Assembly: GCA_900548615.1 (NCBI GenBank)
Contig: URKW01000028.1
Span: 1-20,448 of the forward strand
DNA length: 20,448 nucleotides
From: an uncultured Eubacteriales bacterium
GTDB taxonomy: Bacteria > Bacillota > Clostridia > Oscillospirales > Oscillospiraceae
Direction: 5' to 3'
The position numbers and the translations under genes were made by a program. The notes below the pieces were generated by a model. That model did not search any database. It saw only the letters and a list, made by a program, of their open reading frames with translations, and was not told the DNA's origin. Shown piece after piece: positions 1 through 7,198 of this stretch (the stretch's first letter is position 1; each line of letters begins with the position of its first letter).

Positions 1-34
1 AAATTCTGTGGGGCGGCCGGGGGGGGGCGGGGGG
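1..34. other. Low-quality G-rich left end
   Basis: Two G runs (nine and six long) separated by a single C interrupt what should be the helix linker of the LysR gene. Clean coding sequence of the expected family begins at about position 35. This looks like a poor contig end rather than biology. Confidence 0.5.
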
Positions 35-742
35 TCCCTGCCGCTGGCCTACCGCTGGCAGACGCTGCTGGACGAGACAAAGGGCGTGGCGGAGACGGCC
101 ACACGGGAATATCTGCGGATCGGCGCGGTGTTTTCCACCAACCAGTACATTCTTCCGGCGGCGTACCGCCGCTTTCTCCACCGGAAGCTGCCGGTGGCCC
201 TGTGGGTGCAGACCCTGCGTGGCGCAGGCTACGATGGCGCCCAGACGGTGGCCCGCCGTGAGCTGGAGATGGCCCTGATGGACGGCGACAGCTTCTTTCA
301 CCCCCAGCTGGACATTACCCCTCTGTGTAGCGAGGAGACCATGGTGGCCTGCTCGCCGGACAGCCCCTATGGCGACGTGGTAGCGCCCCGTGACCTGGAT
401 CCCGCCAGCGAGATCGTGGTGTCGTGGCGGAAAAGCGTGCAGGACTGGCGGGATCACTGGTTCGGCCTGACCACTGCGCCGCTGCTGTACGCCGACTCCA
501 TGCAGGTGGTGAACTCCTTCCTGGGCAGCGAAATGATGTGGGCCATCGTGCCTGCCGCCGCGGCCCGTGCGCTGGAGAAGGAGGGCCGGGCAAAGATCTG
601 CCGCCTGACCGATCCGCCGCCTGAACGGGTGTCCTACCTCATCACCCGCCGGGGCGAGACCCTCAGCGATGCCGCGCAGCTTCTGCTGGAGGACGTCCGC
701 ACGGAGATACGGCACATTCCCGGCATCCAGCTATTTATATAA
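2..742 (+). CDS. LysR-type transcriptional regulator, 5' end missing
   Basis: The reading frame is open to the left edge, so this is the C-terminal part of a longer protein. The readable part starts with a linker-helix-like stretch (LPLAYRWQTLLDE), where LysR proteins pass from the helix-turn-helix to the effector domain. A periplasmic-binding-protein-like fold follows: strand YLRIGAVFST, a segment with EETMVACSPDSP typical of the second lobe, and WAIVPAAAARAL near the end. The DNA-binding domain would lie to the left of the window. The first ~34 bases are G-rich and give an unlikely GGGGG peptide; relatives would be expected to have an ordinary linker there, so the sequence is probably wrong and the apparent GTG start at 8 is not real. 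A terminator follows the stop codon directly. The effector and targets cannot be told. The family assignment is fairly sure. Confidence 0.72.
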   Translation, partial: NSVGRPGGGGGSLPLAYRWQTLLDETKGVAETATREYLRIGAVFSTNQYILPAAYRRFLHRKLPVALWVQTLRGAGYDGAQTVARRELEMALMDGDSFFHPQLDITPLCSEETMVACSPDSPYGDVVAPRDLDPASEIVVSWRKSVQDWRDHWFGLTTAPLLYADSMQVVNSFLGSEMMWAIVPAAAARALEKEGRAKICRLTDPPPERVSYLITRRGETLSDAAQLLLEDVRTEIRHIPGIQLFI

Positions 743-744
743 GG

Positions 745-783
745 AGAGCGCCTGCGGAGAGATCCCCGCGGGCGCTTTATTTC
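745..783 (+). terminator. Terminator of the LysR gene
   Basis: A GC-rich hairpin starts 4 bases after the stop codon. AGCGCC-T-GCGG (747-757) pairs with CCGC-G-GGCGCT (766-776), with single bulged bases, and TTTATTT follows. This is a usual rho-independent terminator for the plus strand. Confidence 0.7.
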
Positions 784-838
784 GTCTGCGCGGCGGGGTG
801 AGGGCATGCTGCCCTACGTACGGTTACTGCATCTTTTC

Positions 839-915
839 GTAGGGGCCGACGACTCTGTCGGCCCTAACGTTGACGGTACAATTACTTGCGGGCGGACAGG
901 GTCGTCCGCCCCTAC
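839..915. repeat. 77-bp palindromic MITE-like element
   Basis: The element starts GTAGGGGCCGACGACTCTGT and ends with the near reverse complement of that sequence, so it has ~26-bp terminal inverted repeats. Each arm also folds on itself (GGCCGACGACTCTGTCGGCC; GGCGGACAGGGTCGTCCGCC). It has the same ends as the 146-bp elements at 8362 and 13891. It lies between the convergent LysR and noc genes and may help stop transcription of both. No target-site duplication is visible. Confidence 0.7.
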
Positions 916-946
916 AAATGAACGCCCGACCGTCACACCCCACCCG

Positions 947-1768
947 TCACGACGGCCGGACAGCCCGCTGCTTGGGGATGCGAATGGTCAGCAGGATCTC
1001 ACTGTCGGTGTCCCGGCGGCCCAGATCGGCGTCCACGCCGCACTGGCGTATCATTTGCAGGCTGCGGTCGATGCTGTTGAGGAACAGCCGCACGTCCTTG
1101 ATGATGTAGGTGGGGCGGCTCTGGGGCGGCGTGACCTGTGCCTGCGCCAGCAGCCGCTCGATGTAGCTCTCCGTCTGGGCCACGTTCAAACTGCGCCCGA
1201 CGATCACCGCCAGCGCCGCCAGCTGCTCTGCCTCGCCGCTGAGCCGCAGCAGAGCGCGGGCGTGGCGCTCGGTCAGGTGGGCCTGCCGCAGACCGTCCCG
1301 CACCGGCTCGCTGAGCCGCAGCAGCCGCAGCTTGTTGGCCACGGCGGACTGGGATTTGCCCAGCTTCTCCGCCGCCTGCTCCTGACTCAGCCCGTACCGG
1401 CTGATGAGCCGGGCGATGGCGGCGGCCTCCTCGAAGCAGTCCAGATCGCGCCGCTGCAAATTTTCGATCAGCGCCAGCATCCCCGCGTCCTGCTCGTCCA
1501 CCTGCGCCACAAGGCACGGCACCTCCCGCAGACCGGCCATCCGGGCGGCCCGCATACGGCGCTCGCCCGCCACCAGCTGATAGCCGCCCGGCGTCCGCCG
1601 GACGGTCAGCGGCTGCAAAATGCCATAGGCGCGGATGCTGTCCGCCAGCTCCCGCAGAGCCGCCTCGTCGAAGCTGCGGCGGGGCTGCTGGGGATTGGGG
1701 GACAGCTGCGCCAGGGAAATGTACTGGACGCGGGAGGACAGAAAATCACTTTTCCGGCGGCTTTTCAT
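947..1768 (-). CDS. noc: Nucleoid occlusion protein Noc (ParB family)
   Basis: This 273-residue protein is a ParB/Noc family member. The N-terminal ParB/CTPase domain carries the SPNPQQPRRSF box (residues 23-33), VAGERRMRAA (66-75, the GERR motif) and IENLQRRDL (101-109), which bind CTP in this family. A helix-turn-helix follows (about 128-147, LSQEQAAEKLGKSQSAVANK). The C-terminal end, with DVRLFLNSIDRSLQMI and TIRIPK, resembles Noc more than Spo0J. Noc binds many chromosomal sites and the membrane and stops Z-ring assembly over the nucleoid. The start is fixed by AAGGAGTGAACTGCC-ATG. It lies just downstream of divIC, an unusual but sensible neighbour, and is separated from it by a terminator, so it likely has its own promoter; a TACAAT box at about 1790 is only a weak candidate. 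A second ParB paralogue is the alternative. Confidence 0.82.
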   Translation of the reverse strand: MKSRRKSDFLSSRVQYISLAQLSPNPQQPRRSFDEAALRELADSIRAYGILQPLTVRRTPGGYQLVAGERRMRAARMAGLREVPCLVAQVDEQDAGMLALIENLQRRDLDCFEEAAAIARLISRYGLSQEQAAEKLGKSQSAVANKLRLLRLSEPVRDGLRQAHLTERHARALLRLSGEAEQLAALAVIVGRSLNVAQTESYIERLLAQAQVTPPQSRPTYIIKDVRLFLNSIDRSLQMIRQCGVDADLGRRDTDSEILLTIRIPKQRAVRPS

Positions 1769-1904
1769 GGCAGTTCACTCCTTTTTCACCATTGTACGGC
1801 ATAAAAGGTGCGGAACGCGGCGATTTGCGTCGGAGGGCCGGAATTTTTTGCGCGGCGGATAATATCGCGCCGTCCGATAAACGTTCGGTGGTCGGTAGTG
1901 GGTT

Positions 1905-1980
1905 GTAGGGGCGACCCTTGCGGTCGCCCGAAATGACGGTTGTATCGTGCGGGCATCCCATGCCTCTCCCAAAGGGAGAG
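1905..1980. repeat. Short palindromic repeats between divIC and noc
   Basis: Two hairpins lie in the 281-bp gap. The first is GTAGGG followed by GGCGACC-CTTGC-GGTCGCC (1905-1929), with the same GTAGGGGC start as the other repeats in the window. The second is CTCTCCC-AAA-GGGAGAG (1964-1980), which resembles half of the element at 5571. They look like worn members of dispersed repeat families. Nothing coding is seen here. Confidence 0.5.
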
Positions 1981-2017
1981 CCAAGAGCCTGTCCCTCGTT
2001 ACATCGCGTGTTGGCAC

Positions 2018-2048
2018 GAAAAAAAGACGGCCCTCTGGCCGTCTTTTG
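2018..2048 (-). terminator. Terminator of the yabQ-divIC end of the operon
   Basis: AAAAGACGGCC (2022-2032), loop CTCT, GGCCGTCTTTT (2037-2047) is a perfect 11-bp stem directly after the divIC stop codon at 2050. Read on the minus strand it is followed by a T run. The symmetry may let it work in both directions. Confidence 0.85.
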
Positions 2049-2049
2049 C

Positions 2050-2352
2050 TCAGTCATTCACATCGTAGAAGATCCGTTCGCCCTCCTCGGCCAGACCCAG
2101 CAGGTCGCGGGCCAGCGCCTTGATAAAGCTCTCGTCATCCTTCTTGGCAAGGTCGGAGCGCAAGGCGTCGTTCTCCTGCTGCTGCTGCGTCAGCTGCTGG
2201 GACAGGACGGATTCCTCCTGCTGGGCGGTTTTCAGCTGGCCGTAGACCCGCACGATCTGCACGCCCAGCGCCACCACCAGCACGGCCACCACCAGCATCA
2301 GCAGAGTGCTGGTGCGCTTCTTTGTTTTCTTGTGGGTCGTCGCTCTGGCCAT
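2050..2352 (-). CDS. divIC: DivIC/FtsB-like septum protein (internal start in the yabQ frame)
   Basis: This is the C-terminal 100 residues of the joined frame, likely also translated from ATG 2352, which has a strong Shine-Dalgarno sequence (GGGAGG) about 9 bases upstream. The layout is that of the septum-formation-initiator family. A basic cytosolic start (MARATTHKKTKKRT) comes first, then one transmembrane helix (about 16-36). A glutamine-rich coiled coil follows (about 38-72), and the conserved end is ARDLLGLAEEGERIFYD. In the family it pairs with FtsL and DivIB in the divisome. Its length is normal for DivIC, which supports an independent start. It is the last gene before the terminator at 2018-2048. 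Confidence 0.72.
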   Translation of the reverse strand: MARATTHKKTKKRTSTLLMLVVAVLVVALGVQIVRVYGQLKTAQQEESVLSQQLTQQQQENDALRSDLAKKDDESFIKALARDLLGLAEEGERIFYDVND

Positions 2353-2844
2353 GGCCCGGCCTCCCTTCTGCCGCGACGGCTTTTCCTGTGTGGAACGGGA
2401 CTTCCACTCATCCACTCTCATTGTAACGCACTTCTGCCAAAAAGAAAAGTACTTTTTGACAGCGGCGGCACATTTTTTTATCAGCCGTCCCAAAAGGGCG
2501 AAGGGCGACCACAGCAGCCGCCCCGTTTCCACCAGCGCCGTCACCCAGAAGTCCCACACAGGCCGCAGCAGCGGCGACAGCAGGCAGAACCACACTACGC
2601 CGCCCAGCAGCATCCCCGTCACCATGTACAGCCGCAGCTCGCCCTCCCCCACCACCAGCGCCAGCCACAGCAGTCCCGCGCCCAGCAGCGCCGCGAACAC
2701 CCCGTCCAGCAGGTGGGTCAGCCGCCTGTCCCGGCGATCCAGCAGCCGGGCCGAGCGCAGCACGTCATACACCAGACCGGCCGCCCCGCCCAGCGCCGCC
2801 GCCGCGCCCAACTGCTGCAGCTGCGCCGCCACATAGTTTTCCAT
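2050..2844 (-). CDS. yabQ: YabQ (spore cortex membrane protein) reading in frame into DivIC
   Basis: One open frame of 264 residues joins two proteins that are normally separate. Residues 1-164 match YabQ, a membrane protein needed for spore cortex formation: a short N-terminal part, hydrophobic segments (about 10-30 and 45-95) and a basic tail (KKCAAAVKKYF). Residues 165-264 are a full DivIC/FtsB-like protein. No stop codon lies between them, yet a good ribosome binding site (AGAAGGGAGG) precedes the internal ATG at 2352. YabQ may therefore be made only as a fusion, or DivIC may also be made alone from the internal start. A base error that removed the yabQ stop is possible. The start overlaps the yabP stop (TGATG, one shared base), so translation is probably coupled. 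The order rqcP-yabP-yabQ-divIC matches Bacillus subtilis. Confidence 0.75.
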   Translation of the reverse strand: MENYVAAQLQQLGAAAALGGAAGLVYDVLRSARLLDRRDRRLTHLLDGVFAALLGAGLLWLALVVGEGELRLYMVTGMLLGGVVWFCLLSPLLRPVWDFWVTALVETGRLLWSPFALLGRLIKKCAAAVKKYFSFWQKCVTMRVDEWKSRSTQEKPSRQKGGRAMARATTHKKTKKRTSTLLMLVVAVLVVALGVQIVRVYGQLKTAQQEESVLSQQLTQQQQENDALRSDLAKKDDESFIKALARDLLGLAEEGERIFYDVND

Positions 2845-3131
2845 CAGGCAAACAGGCGGCTGAACAGACCGCTGCGGCTGGGCTGCTCCTCCTCGTAATT
2901 CACGCCGTCGATGCGGCCGTCCACGTGCAGCTCGCCGCCGTCCAGACTCAGCTTGCCGATGTGCAGACCCTCGCCGGTGACTACCAGCGTTCCGGCGCAG
3001 GTGGACATGACGATGCAGTTCTCGTCAAACCGCTCCACGTCCTCCACCCCGGCCACCGTCAGCTTTTCCCGGCCCTCCATGGTCAGCCGGTGATACATGG
3101 CGCCGCCGCCGTCGTTCCGATCATATGCCAA
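2844..3131 (-). CDS. yabP: Sporulation protein YabP
   Basis: This is a small YabP-family protein (YabP/YqfC), about 95 residues. Recognisable features are the beta-rich core (LTMEGREKLTVAGVEDVERF, then VVTGEGLHIGKLSLDGGELHVDGRIDGVNYEE) and the aromatic/basic end (SGLFSRLFA). YabP is needed for normal spore coat/cortex assembly. I chose the TTG at 3131 because GGGAGG lies 9 bases before it; a GTG at 3140 has no room for a ribosome binding site, and an ATG further in would remove a piece that relatives have. The stop overlaps the start of yabQ. In B. subtilis this pair is made under mother-cell control; no sigma-E promoter was identified here. Confidence 0.8.
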   Translation of the reverse strand: MAYDRNDGGGAMYHRLTMEGREKLTVAGVEDVERFDENCIVMSTCAGTLVVTGEGLHIGKLSLDGGELHVDGRIDGVNYEEEQPSRSGLFSRLFA

Positions 3132-3185
3132 AGAAAACACCCTCCCTACAAAGCGTTACTGCATTGTATGAGAGGGTGCGGAAAA

Positions 3186-3431
3186 TTATAACGTTGTCTC
3201 CCGGTACATGGCGGCGGCGTCGGCCTTGCCCACGTTGTCGGCCACCGACAGCACCTCCACCGACAGGGCCTTCTGGCCGAAGCGGATGGTGATCACGTCG
3301 CCCACCTTCACATCGTAGGAAGCGCGGGCCACCCGTCCGTTGACGGTGACGCGCTCGTTGTCGCAGGCCTCGTTGGCCACGGTGCGCCGCTTGATCAGGC
3401 GGCTGACCTTCAGGTATTTGTCCAGTCTCAT
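3186..3431 (-). CDS. rqcP: RqcP (YabO), S4-domain ribosome quality control factor
   Basis: This 81-residue protein is almost entirely an S4 RNA-binding domain: MRLDKYLKVSRLIKRRTVA, NGRVARASYDVKVGDVITI. It matches RqcP/YabO (Hsp15-like), which works with RqcH on stalled 50S subunits to add alanine tails to unfinished chains. The start is clear, with AAGGAGGACACACC before the ATG. It lies between HU and yabP in the same order as B. subtilis yabO-yabP-yabQ-divIC. The HU terminator is only about 20 bases upstream of its ribosome binding site, so it is probably transcribed by readthrough from HU or from a promoter not seen here. Confidence 0.87.
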   Translation of the reverse strand: MRLDKYLKVSRLIKRRTVANEACDNERVTVNGRVARASYDVKVGDVITIRFGQKALSVEVLSVADNVGKADAAAMYRETTL

Positions 3432-3449
3432 GGTGTGTCCTCCTTGGGG

Positions 3450-3479
3450 GTAAAAAGAAAAGCGGCGAAGCCGCTTTTC
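3450..3479 (-). terminator. Terminator of the HU gene
   Basis: AAAAGCGGC-GAA-GCCGCTTTT (3458-3478), read on the minus strand, is followed by CTTTTTA. A weaker hairpin, CAAAATC-GCA-GATTTTG (3490-3506), lies between it and the HU stop. The terminator sits just before rqcP, so it probably lets part of the transcription through and sets HU high relative to the genes after it. Confidence 0.72.
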
Positions 3480-3514
3480 CTATTGGCAACAAAATCGCAG
3501 ATTTTGTGCAGTTT

Positions 3515-3787
3515 TTACTTGATGGCGTCCTTCAGCGCCTTGCCGGCCTTGAAGGTGGGAACCTTGGAAGCAGCGATGGTGACGGGCTCCTTGGTGCGGG
3601 GATTCAGGCCGGTACGCTCGGCGCGGTGCTTCACCTCGAAAGAGCCAAAGCCCACCAGCTGCACCTTCTCCTCGGTCTTCAGACCCTCAGTGATGGCGGA
3701 CAGAGTGGCGTTGACAGCAGCCTCGGCAGCCTTCTTGGACAGACCGGCCTTCTCGGCGACGGCATTGATCAGTTCGGTTTTATTCAT
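3515..3787 (-). CDS. hup: DNA-binding protein HU
   Basis: This 90-residue HU protein is full length and typical. It starts MNKTELINAVAEKAGLSKK, and the conserved VQLVGFGSFEVKHRAERTG leads into the DNA-binding arm, with GLNPRTKEPVTI and VPTFKAGKALKDAI following. HU is a dimer that bends and compacts DNA. The ribosome binding site (TAGGAGG) fixes the ATG. It has a likely promoter in the gap upstream and its own terminator, which suits a heavily made protein placed within a longer gene row. In B. subtilis the position between the flippase and yabO is held by the MazG-type gene yabN, which is absent here. Confidence 0.95.
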   Translation of the reverse strand: MNKTELINAVAEKAGLSKKAAEAAVNATLSAITEGLKTEEKVQLVGFGSFEVKHRAERTGLNPRTKEPVTIAASKVPTFKAGKALKDAIK

Positions 3788-3899
3788 GGGTAGTTCCTCC
3801 TAAATTTTTTTCGTTGGTAAAGATATGAACCCTACATCCTAAAACGAAGCATGTCGCATTAAGAACAAATGAAAGACCCTAACGCAGAGGGCAATAGAA

Positions 3900-3928
3900 A
3901 ATTTACCATATTTGCGGTGTTATTGCAA
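3900..3928 (-). promoter_or_regulatory. Possible promoter of the HU gene
   Basis: On the minus strand TTGCAA (3928-3923), a 17-base spacer and TAAATT (3905-3900) lie in the AT-rich 169-bp gap before HU. The match to sigma-A boxes is fair, not strong. Confidence 0.4.
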
Positions 3929-3956
3929 CCCCTTTTCCACAGAAAGAGCAAAAAAA

Positions 3957-5534
3957 TCACCGCAGACCCAGCCTCTTTGCCCACTTTTGCCCATTTTTGA
4001 AGTGGCTCAGGTCGTCGGCTGTCACCGCGCCCAGCGCCAGCGCCATCACCGCGTAGACCGCCGCTGCGGCGGCAATGGCGGCGGCGACTGCCAGATTCTG
4101 GGAAACATAGCGGCCCAGCAGCGTGAACGCCGAGCGGGCCGCCAGCGCCATCATCGCCGTACACAGGGCCGGACGCCACAGGCAGCGGAAGAAGTCCACC
4201 TGCCCACGGGTGCAGCGGTGGACGGCGATCATGTTCAGCACCACGATCAGGGCGTAGCTGTACAGCGTGCCTACCGGCGCGCCGCGAATGCCCATGTCCG
4301 GATTGCCCACCATCAGGTAGTTGGTGACGATCTTCAGCGCGCCGCCTGCCAGCAGCGTCCAGATGGGGATATTCTCCCGGCCGTTGGCCTGTAAAATGCC
4401 GTTGGTGGCCACCATCAGGCACACGAAGATGCTGGCGATGCCCAGCATCGTCAGGTGATAGGCGGCGGCTTGCGCCGTTTCCGGCACGGCGGGGTACAGC
4501 AGCTGTAGGATCGGCCCTGCCAGCACGCTGAGCCCCACCCCCATAGGCAGCGCCAGCAGCGCCGTGATCCGCAGGGCGGAGGCGGTCAGCCGTGCCGCCG
4601 CCGCGTCGTCGTGCCGTGTCCGGGCCTGAGAGATGGCGGGGATCAGCGACACCGTCAGCGGATAGATGAACGACGGCGGCAGCACGAACAGCGTCATGCC
4701 GAAGGTGTACTGGCCGTACAGCTCCGCGGCGGCCTCTGCCGACAGGCCCAGCCGGGCTTGCAGGGTGCCCAGCACCAGCGACTGATCCAGCAGCGTCATC
4801 AGGCTCATGGCGCCGCCCGCCACCGTGATGGGCACGCCGATCCTCAGCAGCTGCCCCAGCGTGTCCCCTACCGGCTCCAGCGGCCCGCCGCTCTCTCTGG
4901 GACAGCGGCGCAGCGCCCACAGAAGGAACAGCAAGCCCAGCGCCGAGCCGCAGGTAACGCCCGCGATGGCTCCGGCGGCGCCGGTCTCCGGGGCAGCTCC
5001 CCTGCGCAGCAGAAAGGCGCACAGTCCCAGCCCCACCAGCAGCTTGCAGGCGGATTCGATGATCTGGCTGACGGCGGTGGGGGTCATGTTTCCCAGCCCC
5101 TGGGTATAGCCCCGGATGGCGGAGGTGAGACACACGCACAGCACCGACGGCGCCAGCACCCGGATCGCCGCTGCCGCCATGGGGTCGTGGAGCGCTCCGG
5201 CCATGGTTTTTGGCAGCAGGAACATCAGCGCCGAAAACACCAGTCCCACGACGCCCAGCAGCGCCAGCGCGCAGCGAAAGACGCGCCGGGCCTGACTGTG
5301 GCGGCCCATGGCCTCCGCCTGTGCCACCAGCCGCGAGGCCGCCAGCGGCAGCCCCGCCGTGGACAGCATCAGCAGCAGGTTATAGACGTTGTAGGCGGCG
5401 TAGAAGTGGGCCATGCCCTGACTGTCCAGCAGGTTGCCCAGTGGGATCTTGTACAGCGCCCCCAACACCTTGGTGACGGCCACAGCGCCGGCCAGAATGG
5501 CCGCGCCGCTCAAGAAACTCTGTCTGCGCGGCAA
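3957..5534 (-). CDS. MOP-superfamily flippase, SpoVB/YabM type
   Basis: This 525-residue membrane protein belongs to the polysaccharide/lipid flippase group (MATE/MOP fold). It has about 14 hydrophobic segments and the family-like start SFLSGAAILAGAVAVTKVLGALYKIPLGNLL. Other typical pieces are YNVYNLLLMLSTAGLPLAASRLV, IRGYTQGLGNMTPTAVSQIIE and GILQANGRENIPIWTLLAGGALKI. Such proteins move lipid-linked cell-wall or spore-cortex precursors across the membrane; the exact substrate cannot be told. The start is a TTG with AAGGAGG 7 bases upstream. Its place before rqcP-yabP-yabQ-divIC is the place of B. subtilis yabM, so it may be that orthologue rather than SpoVB itself. The protein ends in a basic tail (WAKRLGLR). 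Confidence 0.8.
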   Translation of the reverse strand: MPRRQSFLSGAAILAGAVAVTKVLGALYKIPLGNLLDSQGMAHFYAAYNVYNLLLMLSTAGLPLAASRLVAQAEAMGRHSQARRVFRCALALLGVVGLVFSALMFLLPKTMAGALHDPMAAAAIRVLAPSVLCVCLTSAIRGYTQGLGNMTPTAVSQIIESACKLLVGLGLCAFLLRRGAAPETGAAGAIAGVTCGSALGLLFLLWALRRCPRESGGPLEPVGDTLGQLLRIGVPITVAGGAMSLMTLLDQSLVLGTLQARLGLSAEAAAELYGQYTFGMTLFVLPPSFIYPLTVSLIPAISQARTRHDDAAAARLTASALRITALLALPMGVGLSVLAGPILQLLYPAVPETAQAAAYHLTMLGIASIFVCLMVATNGILQANGRENIPIWTLLAGGALKIVTNYLMVGNPDMGIRGAPVGTLYSYALIVVLNMIAVHRCTRGQVDFFRCLWRPALCTAMMALAARSAFTLLGRYVSQNLAVAAAIAAAAAVYAVMALALGAVTADDLSHFKNGQKWAKRLGLR

Positions 5535-5570
5535 TCCGCCACCTCCTTGCTTTGGGTAATGATAGGATAT

Positions 5571-5694
5571 GCCAAGGCCCCCTTGTGTAAAGGGGGCTGT
5601 CGAGCGGAGCGAGACTGGGGGATTGTCAATTCCCGGACAACCCCTCCGTCAACGCTTCGCGTTGCCACCTCCCCTTACACAGGGGAGGCTTTGG
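5571..5694. repeat. ~124-bp MITE-like element with terminal inverted repeats
   Basis: The left end, GCCAAGGCCCCCTTGTGTAA (continuing AGGGGGCTGTC), is answered by the right end, CCTCCCCTTACACAGGGGAG (continuing GCTTTGG). These are imperfect ~30-bp inverted repeats, each also able to fold. The middle has no coding sign. It fills the gap between the hemZ stop (5705) and the flippase start (5534) and may act as a terminator for hemZ. Such sequences are dispersed repeats in related genomes (from general knowledge, not searched). Confidence 0.68.
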
Positions 5695-5704
5695 AAGGGA
5701 ACCC

Positions 5705-7198
5705 CTATTCCCCCAAATTCTCCAGCATCTCCCGGTGGAAGGCGGCGAACTTTTCCAGATCCGCCGCCACCTGCTCCTGTCGCTGGATGTACTCGGTGGG
5801 GTACTTGGGGTGGAAAACCCGGTCGATCCGGTCGTCCCGGCGGATATCCACCATTTTGGTGGAGCCGCCCGCGCCCAGCGACAGGATGCTGTGCAGCTCC
5901 TCCATGATGTAGATATTATATAGTCCCTCCGCGCCGGATATGCACCAGCCCACGTTCTCAAAGCTGCCGGACATGTACTTCTGGCGATAGAGATAGTAGG
6001 GGGCGAACCCGGCGGCGCGCAGGGTGGGGTCGGCGTAGTCCAGCATTTCCGCCACGGCCTCAGCCGAGGGGATGGGGCTGCCCTCCAGCGTCAGGCGGCT
6101 GCCCTTTTTCAGCGCCAGCGTGTGGACGGTGATGTTGTCCGCCCCGCTTTTGATGCACTGATCCAGCGTTTTCCGGAAGCCCTCCGGCGTGTCGGCGGGC
6201 AGTCCGGCGATCAGATCCATGTTCACATGGGGGAACCCCATGGACGTGGCCTGCTCCATGGCGGCCAGAATGTCCGTCGCCGAGTGTCGGCGGCCGATGG
6301 CCCGCAGCACGTTGTCGTCCAGCGACTGGGGATTGACGCTGATGCGGTCGGCCCCGTGGTCGAGGAGCACCTGTAATTTCTCCCGGTCGATGGTGTCGGG
6401 GCGGCCCGCCTCGATGCAGTACTCCACCACGCCGCTGAGGTCAAAGCTGCGGTTCAGGTGGGTCAGCAGATGATCCATCTGCCTGGCGGACAGTGTGGTG
6501 GGCGTGCCGCCGCCCATGTAGAAGGCCTTGATGCGCAGTCCCGTGTCCTGCACCATCCGGGCCGCCAGCGTGATCTCCCGCTCCAGCGCTTCCAGATACG
6601 GCTCCATCAGCTTGAAGGAGCGCTCCACCGCCTGGGACACAAAGCTGCAATAGGCGCATCGTGTGGGGCAGAAGGGGATACCGATATACAGGGAGATGTC
6701 GTTGGGCTGGAGAGCCTCCTTGGCGGCGATGCCCGCCTGTGCCGCCTCGATACACATGCGGCGGCGGGGCGCGGATACCTGATAGGTGCGCTCCAGCTCA
6801 CGGTCGGCCTGCCGGGGCGTCATGCCGCCGCGCAGCAGTCGTGCCGCCAGCTTGGCGGGCCGCACGCCCGTCAGGCTGCCCCATGCGGGGACGCGGCCCA
6901 TGATCTCCACCGCCGCCTTGAAAAAGCTCATTTTCAGCGCCCGCTGCCGCAGTCCCTCCTGCTGATAGGGGGTCAGCGCGGGATCGATGCGCACGCGGGA
7001 AAGACCGCGACCCTCCCGTCCCTGATAGCGGATGCGGGTGGTCGCGGTGGTGTAGGTGCTTCCCTCGGATAATTTGACCCAGGCGCAGTTTTCCTCCGCA
7101 GCGTCCGGGTCGTACACCGGACGCTCGGTGGGGAAAAAGGCTAACAGATCCTGTTCGATAGCGTAGCGGTCGTTGTGACCGGTAAAGATCAGCTTCAT
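5705..7198 (-). CDS. hemZ: HemZ-type radical SAM protein (coproporphyrinogen dehydrogenase family)
   Basis: This 497-residue radical SAM enzyme has the cluster motif C177-PTR-C181-AY-C184, the GGGTPT motif (around 227-232, SAM contact) and the HemN-type stretches SVNPQSLDD and DLIAGLPADT. The N-terminal ~165 residues (KLIFTGHNDRYAIEQDLLAFF, GSLTGVRPAKLAARLL) are the extra region that marks HemZ off from HemN/HemW. The C-terminal HemN domain includes YYLYRQKYMSGSFENVGW and SLGAGGSTKMV. The YRQKYM/ENVG pattern is a HemZ trait. The true reaction in strict anaerobes without a haem pathway is uncertain. Its ATG overlaps the stop of the upstream hydrolase gene (ATGA), so the two are translated together. 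It is the last gene of the recJ operon. Confidence 0.87.
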   Translation of the reverse strand: MKLIFTGHNDRYAIEQDLLAFFPTERPVYDPDAAEENCAWVKLSEGSTYTTATTRIRYQGREGRGLSRVRIDPALTPYQQEGLRQRALKMSFFKAAVEIMGRVPAWGSLTGVRPAKLAARLLRGGMTPRQADRELERTYQVSAPRRRMCIEAAQAGIAAKEALQPNDISLYIGIPFCPTRCAYCSFVSQAVERSFKLMEPYLEALEREITLAARMVQDTGLRIKAFYMGGGTPTTLSARQMDHLLTHLNRSFDLSGVVEYCIEAGRPDTIDREKLQVLLDHGADRISVNPQSLDDNVLRAIGRRHSATDILAAMEQATSMGFPHVNMDLIAGLPADTPEGFRKTLDQCIKSGADNITVHTLALKKGSRLTLEGSPIPSAEAVAEMLDYADPTLRAAGFAPYYLYRQKYMSGSFENVGWCISGAEGLYNIYIMEELHSILSLGAGGSTKMVDIRRDDRIDRVFHPKYPTEYIQRQEQVAADLEKFAAFHREMLENLGE

